Shown piece by piece: positions 34,973 to 46,700 of a stretch of DNA of 64,000 nucleotides. Below the pieces are notes generated by a model. It was not told where the DNA came from. It did no database searches and saw only the letters and a program-made list of their open reading frames with translations. Source of the DNA: Talpa occidentalis (Eukaryota; Chordata; Mammalia; Eulipotyphla; Talpidae); NCBI RefSeq assembly GCF_014898055.3, contig NW_023601104.1, positions 85,977,106-86,041,105 on the forward strand, written 5' to 3'. Made by a program: the position numbers and the translations under genes. Within the stretch, counting starts at the first letter, position 1. Each line of letters begins with the position of its first letter.

Positions 34973-35205
34973 TCTGCAGGATTGTTTTCCAATCCTTTAC
35001 TTTCAGTCTGTCTACCCTTGAAACTTAGGGGTGCTTCATGAAGGCAGAAGGTTGAACTCTGGTTCCTAATCCAACCAGATGCCTATGTCTTTTCACTTGT
35101 GAGTTCAGCCCACTGACATTTAGATTGAATATGGATATCTGAAAGTCTGTTATTGCCATTTTGTTCATAGTTGTATGGTACTACTTAATTCCTTATTCAG
35201 TCTTG
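34973..35205 (-). mobile_element. L1 ORF2 N-terminal/endonuclease fragment (right half)
   Basis: On the minus strand, AATCTAAATGTCAGTGGGCTGAACTCACAAGTGAAAAGACAT encodes an NLNVSGLN...KRH stretch, which is the start of the L1 endonuclease domain. Next comes AGACTGAAAGTAAAGGATTGGAAAAC. Confidence 0.65.
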
Positions 35206-35400
35206 TGATATCATTCCTCTCTTTGATTTAATTACTAAAATTCCCCTTAACATTTCTTGGAGGGAGATTTAGTAGCTACAAACTCCCCAAGGTTTTGTTT
35301 GTCTGAGAAGGTCCTTATTTCTCCATCATACAGGAAGGAGAGCTTGGCAGGATAAAGTATTCTTGGTTGGCATTTTATTCTCTTGGAGTAGGTATAATTT
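35206..35400 (-). mobile_element. L1 ORF1 C-terminal remnant
   Basis: On the minus strand one frame reads RILYPAKLSF, then DGEIRTFSDKQ, then EFVATK, the conserved end of L1 ORF1p, before breaking. Its place just 5' of the ORF2 start confirms the order ORF1, ORF2 of one older L1. Confidence 0.7.
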
Positions 35401-36540
35401 TTAACATACTTTTGAAAATAGGTTTTTTTTCATTTTACATAAAAAAGGGTATTACTTTACAACTTTTGGAAGATAAAAATACTAATAAGAACTTATTTTC
35501 ATATTTCCATCACTTTTGTTCCCCTTCCTTTGCCATTTGATGGTCAACAGTCCTATAAATGCACTATATGAAGAATGATGTAAGTAATGTCTGACTAGAA
35601 AAATAGATGGCAAAATGATAAGATCTGACCATTCAACATGACTTTCAGCCAGTGTTTACATTATACTGAAATTTAAGTATGATATTGGTCATCTTGTATA
35701 TTAATATTTCTTTTTAGCACTGAAAAAGCCATAAGGGGCAGATGATACTGAGAAAAATCTCTTTAAACTTTGCAAGTCCCTGTGTTCTCTTAGTAGCTAC
35801 TCTAGGCAATAGTATGAAATATCTTCTTTTTTTATCTTTAATGACTTCTGTTAATTTATATATCCAAATTATATTTCCTTAGTTGAAGTTTTTTTCTTAA
35901 ATATCTTAGTCTTTTGTATACGTTATTTGTTCCTGAGGACCCTCAACTTTAATTTGCTTTATATCTAACTAAATAATTTGTATTTTGTAATGCTAAACAC
36001 AAAATGTTTCCGACACTCAGCATTTTAAGAAACAAAGTCTTCTTAAGCTTGCTTAAGCAAATGAAGACGTGTTGAAATTTAGCACAACTTCATTCTCAGG
36101 AATAAGACATTATACATAAAAGAAATTGACTAAGCTCTGCTAGCTAAATTAAATAAAACAGGATGTTTCAAATGACAGAAAATTTCACTAGAATTTTTGT
36201 CACTAATGTCTTTGGTTAATAGCCAAGGTTGGCAATCATTTTAAAGATAATCCACTGTTTTTTGGTCTCATTCAAAAATTCAAGAATTTTTAGATGGAAA
36301 CTTGTCATTAGATATCTCCAAAGTGGCAATTTCATACTTATATATCATGTCTGAAAAAATATTATTTATTTATTTTTTAACCATGTGGCCATAGTCAGTA
36401 CTTCATATTAGGATTAAAAGAGTTAATATGTATAAAGGCCCTGCTATATGCCTGCCACTAAAAAGTTATTTTAAAAGTGGTATAAAATTAAACCTTAAAA
36501 CTCAGAACTCTACTTTCAGCAATGGTATCATGAAAGGGGC
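35401..36540. other. Unique AT-rich sequence
   Basis: No repeat or coding feature recognised. Confidence 0.5.
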
Positions 36541-36559
36541 AGGTGAGTCACTTAAGCAG

Positions 36560-36930
36560 AAAGGGTTATAAAGTGACTGAAATTATTCAAAATAATCACT
36601 TTATAAATGAATGGCTAAAAGTGAACAATGGGGAGAAAGAAAAATACAAATGGGCAAGCAAGTCCTCAAGGGAACAATACACAGAAGAAAACAAATCTCC
36701 AGAATCCAGTCGTGCAGATATGGAAGAACTTTTCTTCCTAACAGATAATGATTTCAAAATCACAATAATTAAGAAATCAAGGAATTGGAACAATACAAAG
36801 AAAACTCAGAAAAACAGATTAGAGGTATATAAAAAAACTCAGAATAAGGAAAGGTATGCTATGAGAAACACAATCAGCAAACAGGAGATTTTTTTGTTTG
36901 TAGTCCTGAACAGAGTTGACTAGACCCTAA
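36560..36930 (+). mobile_element. Old L1 ORF1 N-terminal region
   Basis: A Lys/Glu/Asn-rich frame (from about 36543) contains MEELFFLTDNDFKITIIKK, resembling the LTDxEFK...IIKK segment of L1/HAL1 ORF1p. It may be the 5' part of the L1 that continues to 39.2 kb. The frame is short and unlikely to be translated. Confidence 0.55.
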
Positions 36931-37257
36931 TTTGTACTTATTATATATCCTGTGTTTACATAAAAATGATGTAGAGACATTACAAAAATAGTCACTTTAA
37001 GAACTGAAAATGACCAAAGGCAGGCAATAACTTAAAAAGTGTTTATTCATGAAAAATCACTGTGTCATAGATTTAGAAAGGTGAGTATGTGGCTTTCCAC
37101 ACTGGAATTTTTCCCATCTTCAGTTGAGAGGATAAAACCACAATTTCACTTGCCAGAAGACTGATATCATGTCAAGGGCCAAAGGGCAGAGGTTAGAAAT
37201 CAGAGAAGGAGATTGTAAGCAAGACACTTTTACAAAGACTGAAATAAGCTCTATACA

Positions 37258-37520
37258 GGGTCTCCCTGGTGGTGTAAGTGTTAAGTCTCAATGCTATCAC
37301 TGTGACAGCCTGAGCTTGATCCCCAGCCAGGGAGGACCCACATATGGTACAGCAGACCTCTCCTGTCTCTCCGGCTGCTCCCATCAGCAGTGTATTTCAG
37401 TAGATCCGCCTGTCCCGCTCCCCACTCTGTCTCTGGTGAATCCTCTCACCCCACACCTCAGGCCTACACCCCAGTTGTCCTATGTATAAATAAATAAATC
37501 TTTTAAAAAAGGAAAGAAAA
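37258..37520 (+). mobile_element. tRNA-derived SINE (type B) within old L1 region
   Basis: GGGTCTCCCTGGTGGTGTAAG head, TGAGCTTGATCCCCAGCCAGG, TCAGCAGTGTATTTCAGTAGATCCGCC, GTATAAATAAATAAATCTTTTAAAA tail. TSD AAGCTCTA at 37246-37253 and 37521-37528. Confidence 0.92.
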
Positions 37521-37829
37521 AAGCTCTAAGCATATCCCTGGTGACTTTAAAGTAGCATGCAAGCACTCGGGAAGCCCAGTGAAAATTAAATTTGTGAAGA
37601 AATTTGGACAGTGACTACAACTTGAATTCATTACTCAATCCACAGCTAGGGAGCATAAGAAAGAAGCCTTATTGGGTTGTGGTGTCTAAGTATAATCTCT
37701 GTCTAAATCTTTGGCAGACTGCTAAAATACATAGACATAAAGCAGACTTCTAGGGAACAAGAATAAAAAAGAATGAACAGAAGGAGTAGATACACACCAC
37801 AGAGATGACAGATTTCACATTTAGGGATC

Positions 37830-39235
37830 AGGAAAGTTAACTGCCTACTAAAACAAACAAACAAATTAAAACAGCATATCTAAGAGGAATGATACAGAAT
37901 TAAGAGTCACAAAAAGGCATTACTTAGTGTCTGTCTTAAAACCAAAAGTTATTGCATATAGAAATAAACTGAAAAGTGTTACTTATAACCAGAAAAAGAC
38001 AGATTTCAAAATTAAAATTAGAGGAAAATATGTCCAAGGAATTAAAGGAAAATATGTTAATAACAAGTGAAGAAATAGGGCTATCAACGGAAGTTAAAAG
38101 AATAAAAAAGAACCAAGTAGGAATTTTAGAGATATAAATATAATAACTAAAGGTTAAAAAACTCACTAGATGAGTTGAACAGCAGCTTGAAAAATATAAT
38201 TTGTCAACCTCAAGATATACCAAAAGAAATTATATAATTTGAAGTACACAGAAAAAGGAATTGATAAAAAAAAAAAAGAATAGAGACTCTGGGAGTCACG
38301 GGAGAATATATATATTTTTAAAAATGCATGTGCACTTGGAGCCTAAAAAGGAAATGAGAAGATGAGACAAAATATTTGAATGCATGACCCCAATTTCCCA
38401 AATACTGAAAGTTTCACAAACCCAAAAGTAGGATAAACAGAGAAAATCACACCTAGATATATTGTGATCAAATTGATGAAAGCCAGAGATGGAGAGAAAA
38501 TAAACCCAGAGCTAAGAATTAAGAGAATAATAATGATCAGTATAGAAATTAATTAAGTTATAAAATTGGCAAATAATAGAGAAAATCACCTAAAACAAAA
38601 GCTAAGTCACTCAAAAGATCATAAACCAAGAAATTTTAACAGAGTAGATATTTATCCAGCTAAATATTTACCTAGAAGAAAAAATTAGAGAAATGCAGAT
38701 TACCAATATTAGGAATGAAAAGGGGGGACATCAATAAAGAACTACAGATATTAAAAATAAAATACAGGTACAAGCACTTCATGTCAAAAAAGTATTTCAC
38801 TTGATATGAAAATAACAAACTCTTTGAAAGGCAAACATTACCAATATTAATTCAAGAGAAATAGGAAATTTAGTGCTGAAGATAAATTAAATTGCTTATT
38901 AAAATCTTTCTCCAAAATTTATAGGTGCTTATAATTAATGGTGAATTCTATCATTTAAGGAAAAAGCTGTATCAAAACTGACCAACTATAAAAATACAGA
39001 AGAAACATCTCTTAGTTTATGCTAGGAAGTCAATATTTCACTGTTCACCAAACCAGACAAAAACATCATATGGAATTACAGACTGATGTCTTCATGAATA
39101 TAGATGTAAAAATCTTTAACAAATCACCAACAAATTAAATACAGCAAAATGCAGAATGATCAAGAAGGCTTATCCCAAGAATGCAAGGTTGCTTCAAATT
39201 TAAAAATCAATCAACTCATATATGAAAAAAATACT
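37830..39235 (+). mobile_element. Old L1: ORF1 remnant then RT-region remnant
   Basis: 38000-38520 follows L1 ORF1 order: GTAGGAATTTTAGAG, ACTCACTAGATGAGTTGAACAGCAGC, GACTCTGGGAGTCACGGGAG, CCCAATTTCCCAAATACTG, AAGTAGGATAAACA, CACACCTAGATATATTGTGATCAAATTG. 38700-39230 has RT-region blocks: GGTGAATTCTATCATTTAAGG, ACCAGACAAAAACATCA, GACTGATGTCTTCATGAATATAGATG and AATGCAGAATGATCAAGAAGGCTTATCCC. All frames are broken and the endonuclease segment is not apparent. Confidence 0.75.
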
Positions 39236-39279
39236 TACCTATGAATTACTTCTCCCCTGACACATGCTTTAATTCATTT

Positions 39280-39405
39280 AATTTTTGATCATCTATGTAA
39301 TTGTGCTTATTTTATAGAGGAGGAATCAGAGATTTTCAGGGGCTTAATAATTAACCAAATGTCAAATATGCCAGCCCCTAAATCATTCTTTTCACCATTG
39401 AATTT
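39280..39405 (-). mobile_element. MIR fragment, minus strand
   Basis: CTTATTTTATAGAGGAGGAATCAGAGA then AATTAACCAAATGTCAAATATGC corresponds to the reverse MIR core (TTTTACAGATGAGGAAAC ... CAAGGTCACA). Confidence 0.5.
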
Positions 39406-41111
39406 TATCTCCCACCCTGATGACCTCCAATTATATGAAAAATCTACATGGATAGATGAGAGGTCTTGGGAATGTCTTGAATAAAGTGCTTGTGCTCCCT
39501 CCTGTAATACCTTTGCCAGGATCCTTTATATTCTGGATAATAAACACTTAATCCAAAGCAGTTATGTTCCATGCTGCTGAAACCCATAATAACTGCTGCA
39601 CTTCCCTTGCATAGCACCAGATGCCCAGACTCCAACCTTAGGAATGGTTTTGTAACCTATGAATATGAAACATTAGATACACAAAAGTTCCCCATGTTCC
39701 ATTTGGCTGAGAAGTCCCACACCCCATCTGAGGGCAAAGTCAAAATGCAAATCAAAAGCCTTGATTTCTGCTCCAGGGGATACTTTCTTTTCATCCACAA
39801 ATAAAAGCAGCATGGCAGCTCCAGTGAGTTAGTACATGTAATTAAAACCCCTAACACAAGACAATAAAATGTCCTCCTTTCTATAAATGTCCATACACAA
39901 CACTCTTGAAATGTCACTATAAGATCGCTGGAAGCATTTATATAAAATGTCATAAAGAAAAGAAATAATAATCCATGGCATGGGAACATCTGGGATGAAA
40001 GTAAACCCCATGGGAAACTCAGCTTAAGTTCATTCTTTAGAAATGCTTTTTATAGCCCTTTTTTAATACTAATATTGAAATGTATAAAACTCTTTGTGAA
40101 CACTTAAACAATCTGTTAACACAGAGTTTTTAATTCAAGCATCCATACCTTAAATAATATCACTCCAATCTCCAACACCCATTTCAGGTCCCATATCAAT
40201 ATCTTTTTCTAAGATTCTACATGAATTTTCCATCCATAAATATCATTATATAATAATATCTAGAAATAAAGAGTAATATTACTATCAAGTCTGTTTACAA
40301 AATCATATATCTGTTTAACAATACCATAATGCATATGTACATACACACATATGTGCACACGCGCACACACACACACACACAGGATCTACATATGATCACC
40401 AAAAGAAATTTCACAATTTTCTTTATTGGCACCTTGGCACCTTCTGTTGTTAAATTTTCCTGTTCCTGGGTATTTACACAGGCATTCTATGATTACTTTG
40501 TCCCATTTTAGTGAACAGTTTATGGTTATGCTGAGAAAGGATGTCCATGATCTAAAGGAAGATTTTGTATAGGCAAGGATGTCTGAAGTAGGAGGACCAA
40601 TGTCTACATTTTGATGGGAAATACAGCTGGATGCCTAAGAATCACCTGGATTGTTTGTTCAAATTTGAGTTCTCTGACTTGACCAAAGGGTGGATTCCAA
40701 CAGAAAACTACATATTTACATGAATTGCTGAAGATTTGGGTTCATGGAGTTTTGTCATCTTCAGCACCAGACAATATTGTGGAGAAAGGATCAGCCTTTA
40801 ATGGAGCTTAGACTTTCCTTAGATGTTTTCAGAAGGACAATAATCGTTGGTAGTGACTCACCAAGAAATACAGTCCTAAGCATGGTAACTGCCCAGACAT
40901 AGGAACTACTAGAAATATATCTCAGAAGACAGTTTAGTAAAACTTTGTCGATGGATTACCAAGGAACCACAACTATTGGGAACTCTGTCTTGGTCTCCAA
41001 GGAAGAGCTCCTGGAGAGAAACTCTCCCTCCCCTGCTTATACACATTCCGCTGCATAGATATTGGAATACTCTGCAGACATTTCTACCCTAAGAAAACCT
41101 CACCAACAGCT
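39406..41111. other. Unique sequence with a CA microsatellite
   Basis: No gene or known repeat apart from the CA run. Overlapping frames on both strands around 39571-40011 are spurious. Confidence 0.45.
40345..40381. repeat. CA-dinucleotide microsatellite
   Basis: Imperfect alternating CA/GC stretch ending in about eleven CA units, likely length-polymorphic. Confidence 0.85.
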
Positions 41112-41131
41112 TCCACATTTATAATTCTTTT

Positions 41132-41401
41132 CTTTTTAATTTTTTTAAATTAATTTATTTAGTTATATAAGCACAGGGTACAGTCAGAAGCATGGGAGGG
41201 TGAGAGGATTCACCCGAGCCAGAACGGGGAGCAGAACAGGCAGAAGGACCAAAGTACACTGCTGAGGGGAGCAGCAGGCGTGGCAGGAGAGGTCTGCACA
41301 CCATGTGGGACCCTTGCCGGCAGCCGGGGATCGAACCGGCACTGCAGAGGCTGTGGGCAGCTTCGCAGCCCAGCGCTCAACCGCTGTGCCACCAGGGGAG
41401 G
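41132..41401 (-). mobile_element. tRNA-derived SINE (type A), minus strand
   Basis: Minus-strand reading: CCTCCCCTGGTGGCACAGCGG, GCCGGTTCGATCCCCGG, type A 3' region (CTGGCTCGGGTGAATCC, then CTTCTGACTGTACCC), and an ATAAATTAATTT tail at the left end. The TSD TCCACATTTATAATTCTTTT (20 bp, 41112-41131 and 41402-41421) is exact. It forms a head-to-head inverted pair with the next SINE. Confidence 0.95.
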
Positions 41402-41436
41402 TCCACATTTATAATTCTTTTAAAAATTCCTCAAGA

Positions 41437-41705
41437 GGGCTTCCCCGGTGGTGCAGCAGTTGAGTGCTGGGTTGCGAAGCTGCCCGCAGCCTCTGCAGTG
41501 CTGGTTCGTTCCCTGGCCGCCAGGCGAGGGTCCCACATGGCACGCAGACCTCTCCTGACGCCTGCTGCTCCCCTTAGCAGTGTACTTCATCAGTCTGCCT
41601 ATTCTGCTCCCCGCTCTGGCTCTGGTGAATTCTCTCACCCTCCTGTGCTTCTGACTATACCCAGTGCTTGTATAAATAAATAAATAAATCTTAAAAAAAA
41701 AAAAC
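41437..41705 (+). mobile_element. tRNA-derived SINE (type A), plus strand
   Basis: GGGCTTCCCCGGTGGTGCAGC head, CTGGTTCGTTCCCTGGCC in the B-box area (one change, GGTTCGTTCCC), type A 3' region, and an ATAAATAAATAAATCTT tail with poly-A. TSD TCCTCAAGA at 41428-41436 and 41706-41714. It lies only about 35 bp from the oppositely oriented copy. Confidence 0.94.
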
Positions 41706-41853
41706 TCCTCAAGAATTACCTATCATAAGCCCTCTTTAAACATGGACAGTATTTGATTCCTGTGGCAAGATGTGTTAAACTGAAGGTCACAAAAATCCGA
41801 ATTCAACTAGCTTAAACAATACAGGCATGAAAGGTGTCAAGAAAATGAAAACA

Positions 41854-42125
41854 GGGTCTCCCTGGTGGTGCAAGGGGTTAAGCACAGCACGATGAAGCTA
41901 TCAGTAACCTCTGTAGGAAGAGTTCGATCCCCAGTCAGCCAGGGAGCAGCCCACACGGCACAGCAGACCTCTCCTGACTAGCTTGCTGCTCCTCTCAGCA
42001 GTGTGTTTCAGTAGATCTGCCTGTTCCGCTCCCTACTCTGTCTCTGGTGAGTTCCTCCTGCCCCCACACCTCTGGCCTGTACCCCAGTTCTTGTATGCAT
42101 AAATGGATAAATCTTTAAAAAAAGA
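41854..42125 (+). mobile_element. tRNA-derived SINE (type B)
   Basis: GGGTCTCCCTGGTGGTGCAAG head, GAGTTCGATCCCCAGTCAGCC, AGCAGACCTCTCCTGAC, CTGTCTCTGGTGAGTTCC, GCATAAATGGATAAATCTTTAAAA tail. TSD uncertain because both flanks are A-rich. Confidence 0.93.
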
Positions 42126-42129
42126 AAAA

Positions 42130-44930
42130 AAGAAAACAACAAAGAGTAAAAGAAAGGGGGGGTTATTGATCGGGTTTCCTTAAATCTGCATTTTCTGTGG
42201 GGGGAAAGAGAAGAAACTGCTGAGAAAAAAAAATGATTGCGTTTTGTTATTACAGCAAGTTTACATGACAGAGAATGGGATGTTTGCACTGATTTACAAC
42301 AGCCTCAGTCATTTCTTCCTTCAGTCACCATAGACTGTGATACTACCACAAATCTCAGCAATGATTCCTCCATGTGTACTTTTCTAGTTTTCTATTGAGT
42401 GACTTGCAATAATAAGCAAGTTCTCTTTTGTACCACATGGCCTAATGCTAGCATGAATGAAGAGAAGACATTGTTGGGGCCAGGTTGATCCATCTTAAGT
42501 GCGCAATGGTTTTCCTTTTAGCTAATGGTCTGATTAAGCCCAGCAGTTACCAGTCATACCACTTCATTTCAGAAAGCCTCCATCTGGTTGAAGCCATGCT
42601 GTCATATTTCATATAAGTCATTCCTTTCTATTTTGCAAATATTCCAATAAAGGTGTCAGATTCAGTTAGGGAGATTAAGTATAAGCATAGATCATCAATG
42701 CAAATATAAAATCAAATCAATGCTAGGTCTTCAATACATTAAGCTGCTGCCGAGTCTAATTACAGCTCCCTCAAACATCCTTTCAGTGGAGTATACTGTG
42801 TTGTTGGAAGGGTATAGCATAGATCTTCCTGCAGACATGGCAATTCCCAAGGACAAGGAGCTGAATTTTTGTCAGTGCTAGCTGGAATGATAGCACCTGC
42901 TTCCTAAGACATCCATTTAGTTATATGAAATCTTCCTTAATAAATAGAACAACTTAGTCATTCAAAACTATTAAAACTATGCATTTTAATATGAACTAAG
43001 CAGATTCTCTAGTTTGATTCTACTCTTCTTCAATATGGCAAAACCAAGAACAAAATTTTAATTGAATTATTTCTGAAAAATTTCATGAAGCCACATTCTC
43101 ACCTTTGATCACTAGGAGTCTTACACTTCTTGTAGTCAATTTAACTAATTCCAGTCTTAGCATGAGTTATGTTTAAAGTTTTTTTTTTTTTTCTTTTCCC
43201 AATTTACAGATAAGCAGAGCATAAGTTCTCTGACTGGCAATGTGTTGGCTCTAGAAACTTCTGGTTCACAAGAGCAATTGTTAAATATTTAGGAATTTTT
43301 AAGACAATTTTAAAGCCACGGATAGCCATGAAGTTGGCAAGGTGAGAGTATTTATACCATGGATGCTGATAAATACTACACATCAATACTCTCTTTTGTT
43401 CCAGAGCTGAGTTACTTGTACATTAAGAGCACATTAGAAAGTTGTAACGTCAGCCATAAGCACATTATCTCCTAATCTTTAGGAAACAGCCCCATTCATT
43501 GTTTCTACAGAGAAAAGTTTCTATAGGCTATTCTTTAAAACCTAGAGGGCAATTTTTTTTTTAAGTGGTGGTATATTCTCCTCTTCAAAGCTTTAGATGT
43601 GCGTACTACCACAGTAGCCACCAAAGTCAAGTACAATCAATACAGTAAAAAATCTATGTGATGGTTTAGCATGCAAAAGTATTCAGAGCATATGACTGCA
43701 AATAACTAGATGGACCAAATTCTTTTTGTTTCACCATAAGTAGGTATTATATTGGTAGAAGTAAGAAAATTAGATTTAAACTGAACCAAGCAAAACCAGA
43801 ATAAGGTAGTGACATTATATATCCATGACATTATTTAGATTAAAAAATGTTTTATTTTAAGCAGCAACATTATAACCTGGTACTTAACTGCCTTGAATGC
43901 AAAACCTATTTTAAAACACGATATCACATGAATAACAATGCTGTTATTTCTGAGATTTCAGTTCTGCTTGGTGTCAGTTGTATACCGACTATCAACCTTC
44001 TGGACTTCAGTTCACTTTCTGAGTCTCTTTTCCTTGCAACTGAAACACCTTATGCATAAATAAAAATTTACCCAGTAAGGGTTATAATAGATTATAGACC
44101 TTTTCTTCTACAACTTTAGAGGGTAGACACTGAGCCTGCAGCTATCCCAACTCTAGCACTGTTATATTATATCCTGCTTGATGAGCCAGCTCTTGAATTT
44201 GGAAGCACCAAACCAATATTTTTCAATGATAAAAATCATTCCCTATTTTGAAATATCTCATTACAAATGGCCTCAATGATGACTTGTTCATGCCTGTATT
44301 TTAAGAATTTTTTTTGGTCAGACATCTTTAATACCCATGCCTGTATTTTGTAAGGATCGAGAAATTATTTGTAAATTATTCCATATATGCTGAATGCAAG
44401 TTTATTTAAGGGTAAAGTTTCCAGAATTTTCAAAAGATTCTCAGAAAAAAATTTGAATAACTGCCATAGATTTATATTTTTTTTAGACTTTGTATTCATT
44501 AAGGTAAAACTAATTGGTTTAATAAATCATGTCAAGCAATTATTTATGCAACAATATGAGACAAGTGAATAGGTAGACAGAGAGGTATTCTTCAATGCCA
44601 CCATCCAAAGATGCAGGTTGATGGAAGCTTTGCCATCCTCAACATATCTTCCAAAGTTTCCCTATAAGTTATCTCTATTCCTACCAGCCATAATGAGGAT
44701 AAGTGAGAACGAGGATACATGGGAGGTTATAAATCATGTCTGTTAATGGTACATGTTATTTAATGTCATGTACCATGGTCTAGAACTCAACTGCACATGT
44801 TTTGTGATAATCACCTAACACCTAATCTACCTTAAGTAACTATTTGTGCTTTCCCTTAACTTTTACATGCAGATGTTCACGTACTTTAATATCACTTTTA
44901 TGGAATCAATTCAATGTATTCTCTACAGCA
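42130..44930. other. Unique sequence, no gene supported
   Basis: No young repeat recognised. A possible MIR trace (CAATTTACAGATAAGCAGAGC) sits near 43200, too short to call. Confidence 0.4.
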
Positions 44931-44938
44931 AAAGACTT

Positions 44939-45218
44939 CTTTTTTTTAAGACTTATTTATCTATACAAGAGCTGGGGTACAGTCCAAAGGCACGGGAGCA
45001 TGAGAGGATTTACCAGAGACAGAGAGGGAGAAGAACAGGCAGACGGACTGAAAGCACTGCTGAGGGGAACAGAGGGCGAGACAGAAGAGGTCTGCCACGG
45101 CATGTGGGTATCTCCCCAGCGGTATCTCCCCGGCCAGCCGGGAATCGAACCTGCACTGCAGAAGCTACGGGCAGCTTCACAGCATTGCGCTCAACCCGCT
45201 GTGCTACCGGGGAGGCCC
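44939..45218 (-). mobile_element. tRNA-derived SINE (type B-like), minus strand
   Basis: Minus-strand reading: GGGCCTCCCCGGTAGCACAGC, GCAGGTTCGATTCCCGG, then a short duplication of a GGAGATACC unit (complement of GGTATCTCC at 45108 and 45120), then CCCCTCAGCAGTGC and a GATAAATAAGTCTT tail. TSD AAGACTT at 44932-44938 and 45219-45225. Two overlapping frames through this copy are read-through of the SINE, not genes. Confidence 0.93.
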
Positions 45219-45225
45219 AAGACTT

Positions 45226-46179
45226 TGACTTTAGATGTTTCCTTATTCAGACTTTGCCAAATTACATTGACATGCCTCAATTCCTCACTAGACACTTCTC
45301 AATCTCACCTTCTCTTAAAAGACACACACATAAGCACTTCATTTTGGACAATTACCATTATTTAAGTCAAAATTAGATTAATAGTCTTTTAATCCTACAT
45401 CATAATATATACAGCTCCACTAAATCTGAGGTTTAACCGCTGATAATTAAGCTATCAATAATTGAATAAACATTAAGTCCAATTCAATGGATTGTGGACC
45501 ACACACCTCATCCCTCATCTCTGATATTTCACATAGAAAACAGTGAAGATGGTAGCATAACCCATCTCCAACCATATTTATCTACTCAACAAATCGTTCA
45601 TATCCATAGTGACCCAGTAGATGCCATTTAACTCCTGTCTTATTAGCCAAAAACATGGATTTAAGAGAAGAATGGCAAATTATTAGGCAGGGCCAATTTA
45701 CAATACCATAGGAAAGGGCATTGTTATGAATGAATATCCGGGAAATAATTATTCTACAGACTAGAGTTTAGAAAAGGGTGTTATGCAAACTTGTAAAATC
45801 CAAGTATCTGAATTTTATGTTTTTGCATACAAATTATTGAGATAGGCATTACATATTAGCTGGACATACTGTAGAGAAAAGCAGATCAGTAGTACTGTAT
45901 TTGGTATGACACCCTGGCAGCACTTTTAAACTTAGTTCATGTTGGTGTGAGAAAAAGAGCAGTAGTAACATTGCATTTCTTTTAAGATATCTCAGACCTT
46001 TCACAAATTCAAATTGGCTTCCTTTCAGCACAAATACATACAAAAGATAATTTGAAACATTTCTCTATAAATTGGCTGAAGTATGATTAGAAAAATATTA
46101 TGAGATTCATCAATAAAATTCATTACTGATGTCCAATTAGATAGCTAATCTCACTATCAGAATTAGAATATTAAATTTT
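45226..46179. other. Unique AT-rich sequence
   Basis: No repeat or coding feature recognised. Confidence 0.5.
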
Positions 46180-46196
46180 AAAATAATATAATCTGA

Positions 46197-46573
46197 GGGG
46201 CCTCCCTGGTGGTGCAAGGGGTTAAGATGCAACCTATTAAGCTGTCCGCAGCCTCTGCAGCACAAGTTCAATTCCCCAGCTGGCGAGGGAGCAACCCACA
46301 TGGCGCAGCAGACCTCTCCTGACTCTGCAACCTATTAAGCTGTCCACAGCCTCTGCAGCACAAGTTCAATTCCCCAGCTGGCGAGGGAGCAACCCACATG
46401 GCGCAGCAGACCTCTCCTGACTCACCCACTGCTCCCCTCAGCAGTGTATTTCAGTCAATCTGCCTATTCTATTCCCACTCTGTCTCTGGTGAATCCTCTC
46501 ACCCCCTGCATCTCTGGCCTGTACCCCAGCTCTTGCATGCATAAATAAATAAATCTTCTTTAAAAAATAAAAT
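46197..46573 (+). mobile_element. SINE (type B) with internal 98-bp tandem duplication
   Basis: A SINE about 100 bp longer than the rest because 46228-46325 is repeated at 46326-46423 with a single difference (G to A after CTGTCC). The unit spans from just after the A box through the B-box region to CTCTCCTGACTC. The 17-bp TSD AAAATAATATAATCTGA (46180-46196 and 46574-46590) encloses both copies. Confidence 0.95.
46228..46423 (+). repeat. Tandem duplication inside the SINE, 2 x 98 bp
   Basis: Two adjacent units, one mismatch in 98 positions, each containing a B-box-like AGTTCAATTCC sequence. The near identity shows a duplication much more recent than the SINE's general divergence, or one carried by its source copy. 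Confidence 0.93.
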
Positions 46574-46599
46574 AAAATAATATAATCTGATTCCACCTC

Positions 46600-46700
46600 A
46601 AAGTGAGATGAAGAAAATGGTCCAAGATCAAGGAGTAAATTACCAGAGGAGGCAGGATTGTAACCCACAGCTCTTTATACCTTGTCACTTGAGCCCTTAT
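46600..46700 (-). mobile_element. MIR fragment, minus strand
   Basis: GATGAAGAAAATGGTCCAAGATCAAGGAGTAAATTACCAGAGGAGGCAGGATTGTAACCCACAG resembles the reverse MIR core through its tRNA-related part. Confidence 0.5.

Noticed and set aside
43196..43250. MIR minus-strand trace
   Set aside because: Only about 25 bases resemble the MIR core, too few to call.
44844..45376. Two overlapping plus-strand frames of 173 and 176 codons
   Set aside because: Most of each is read-through of a minus-strand SINE; the rest is unique flanking DNA with no domain.
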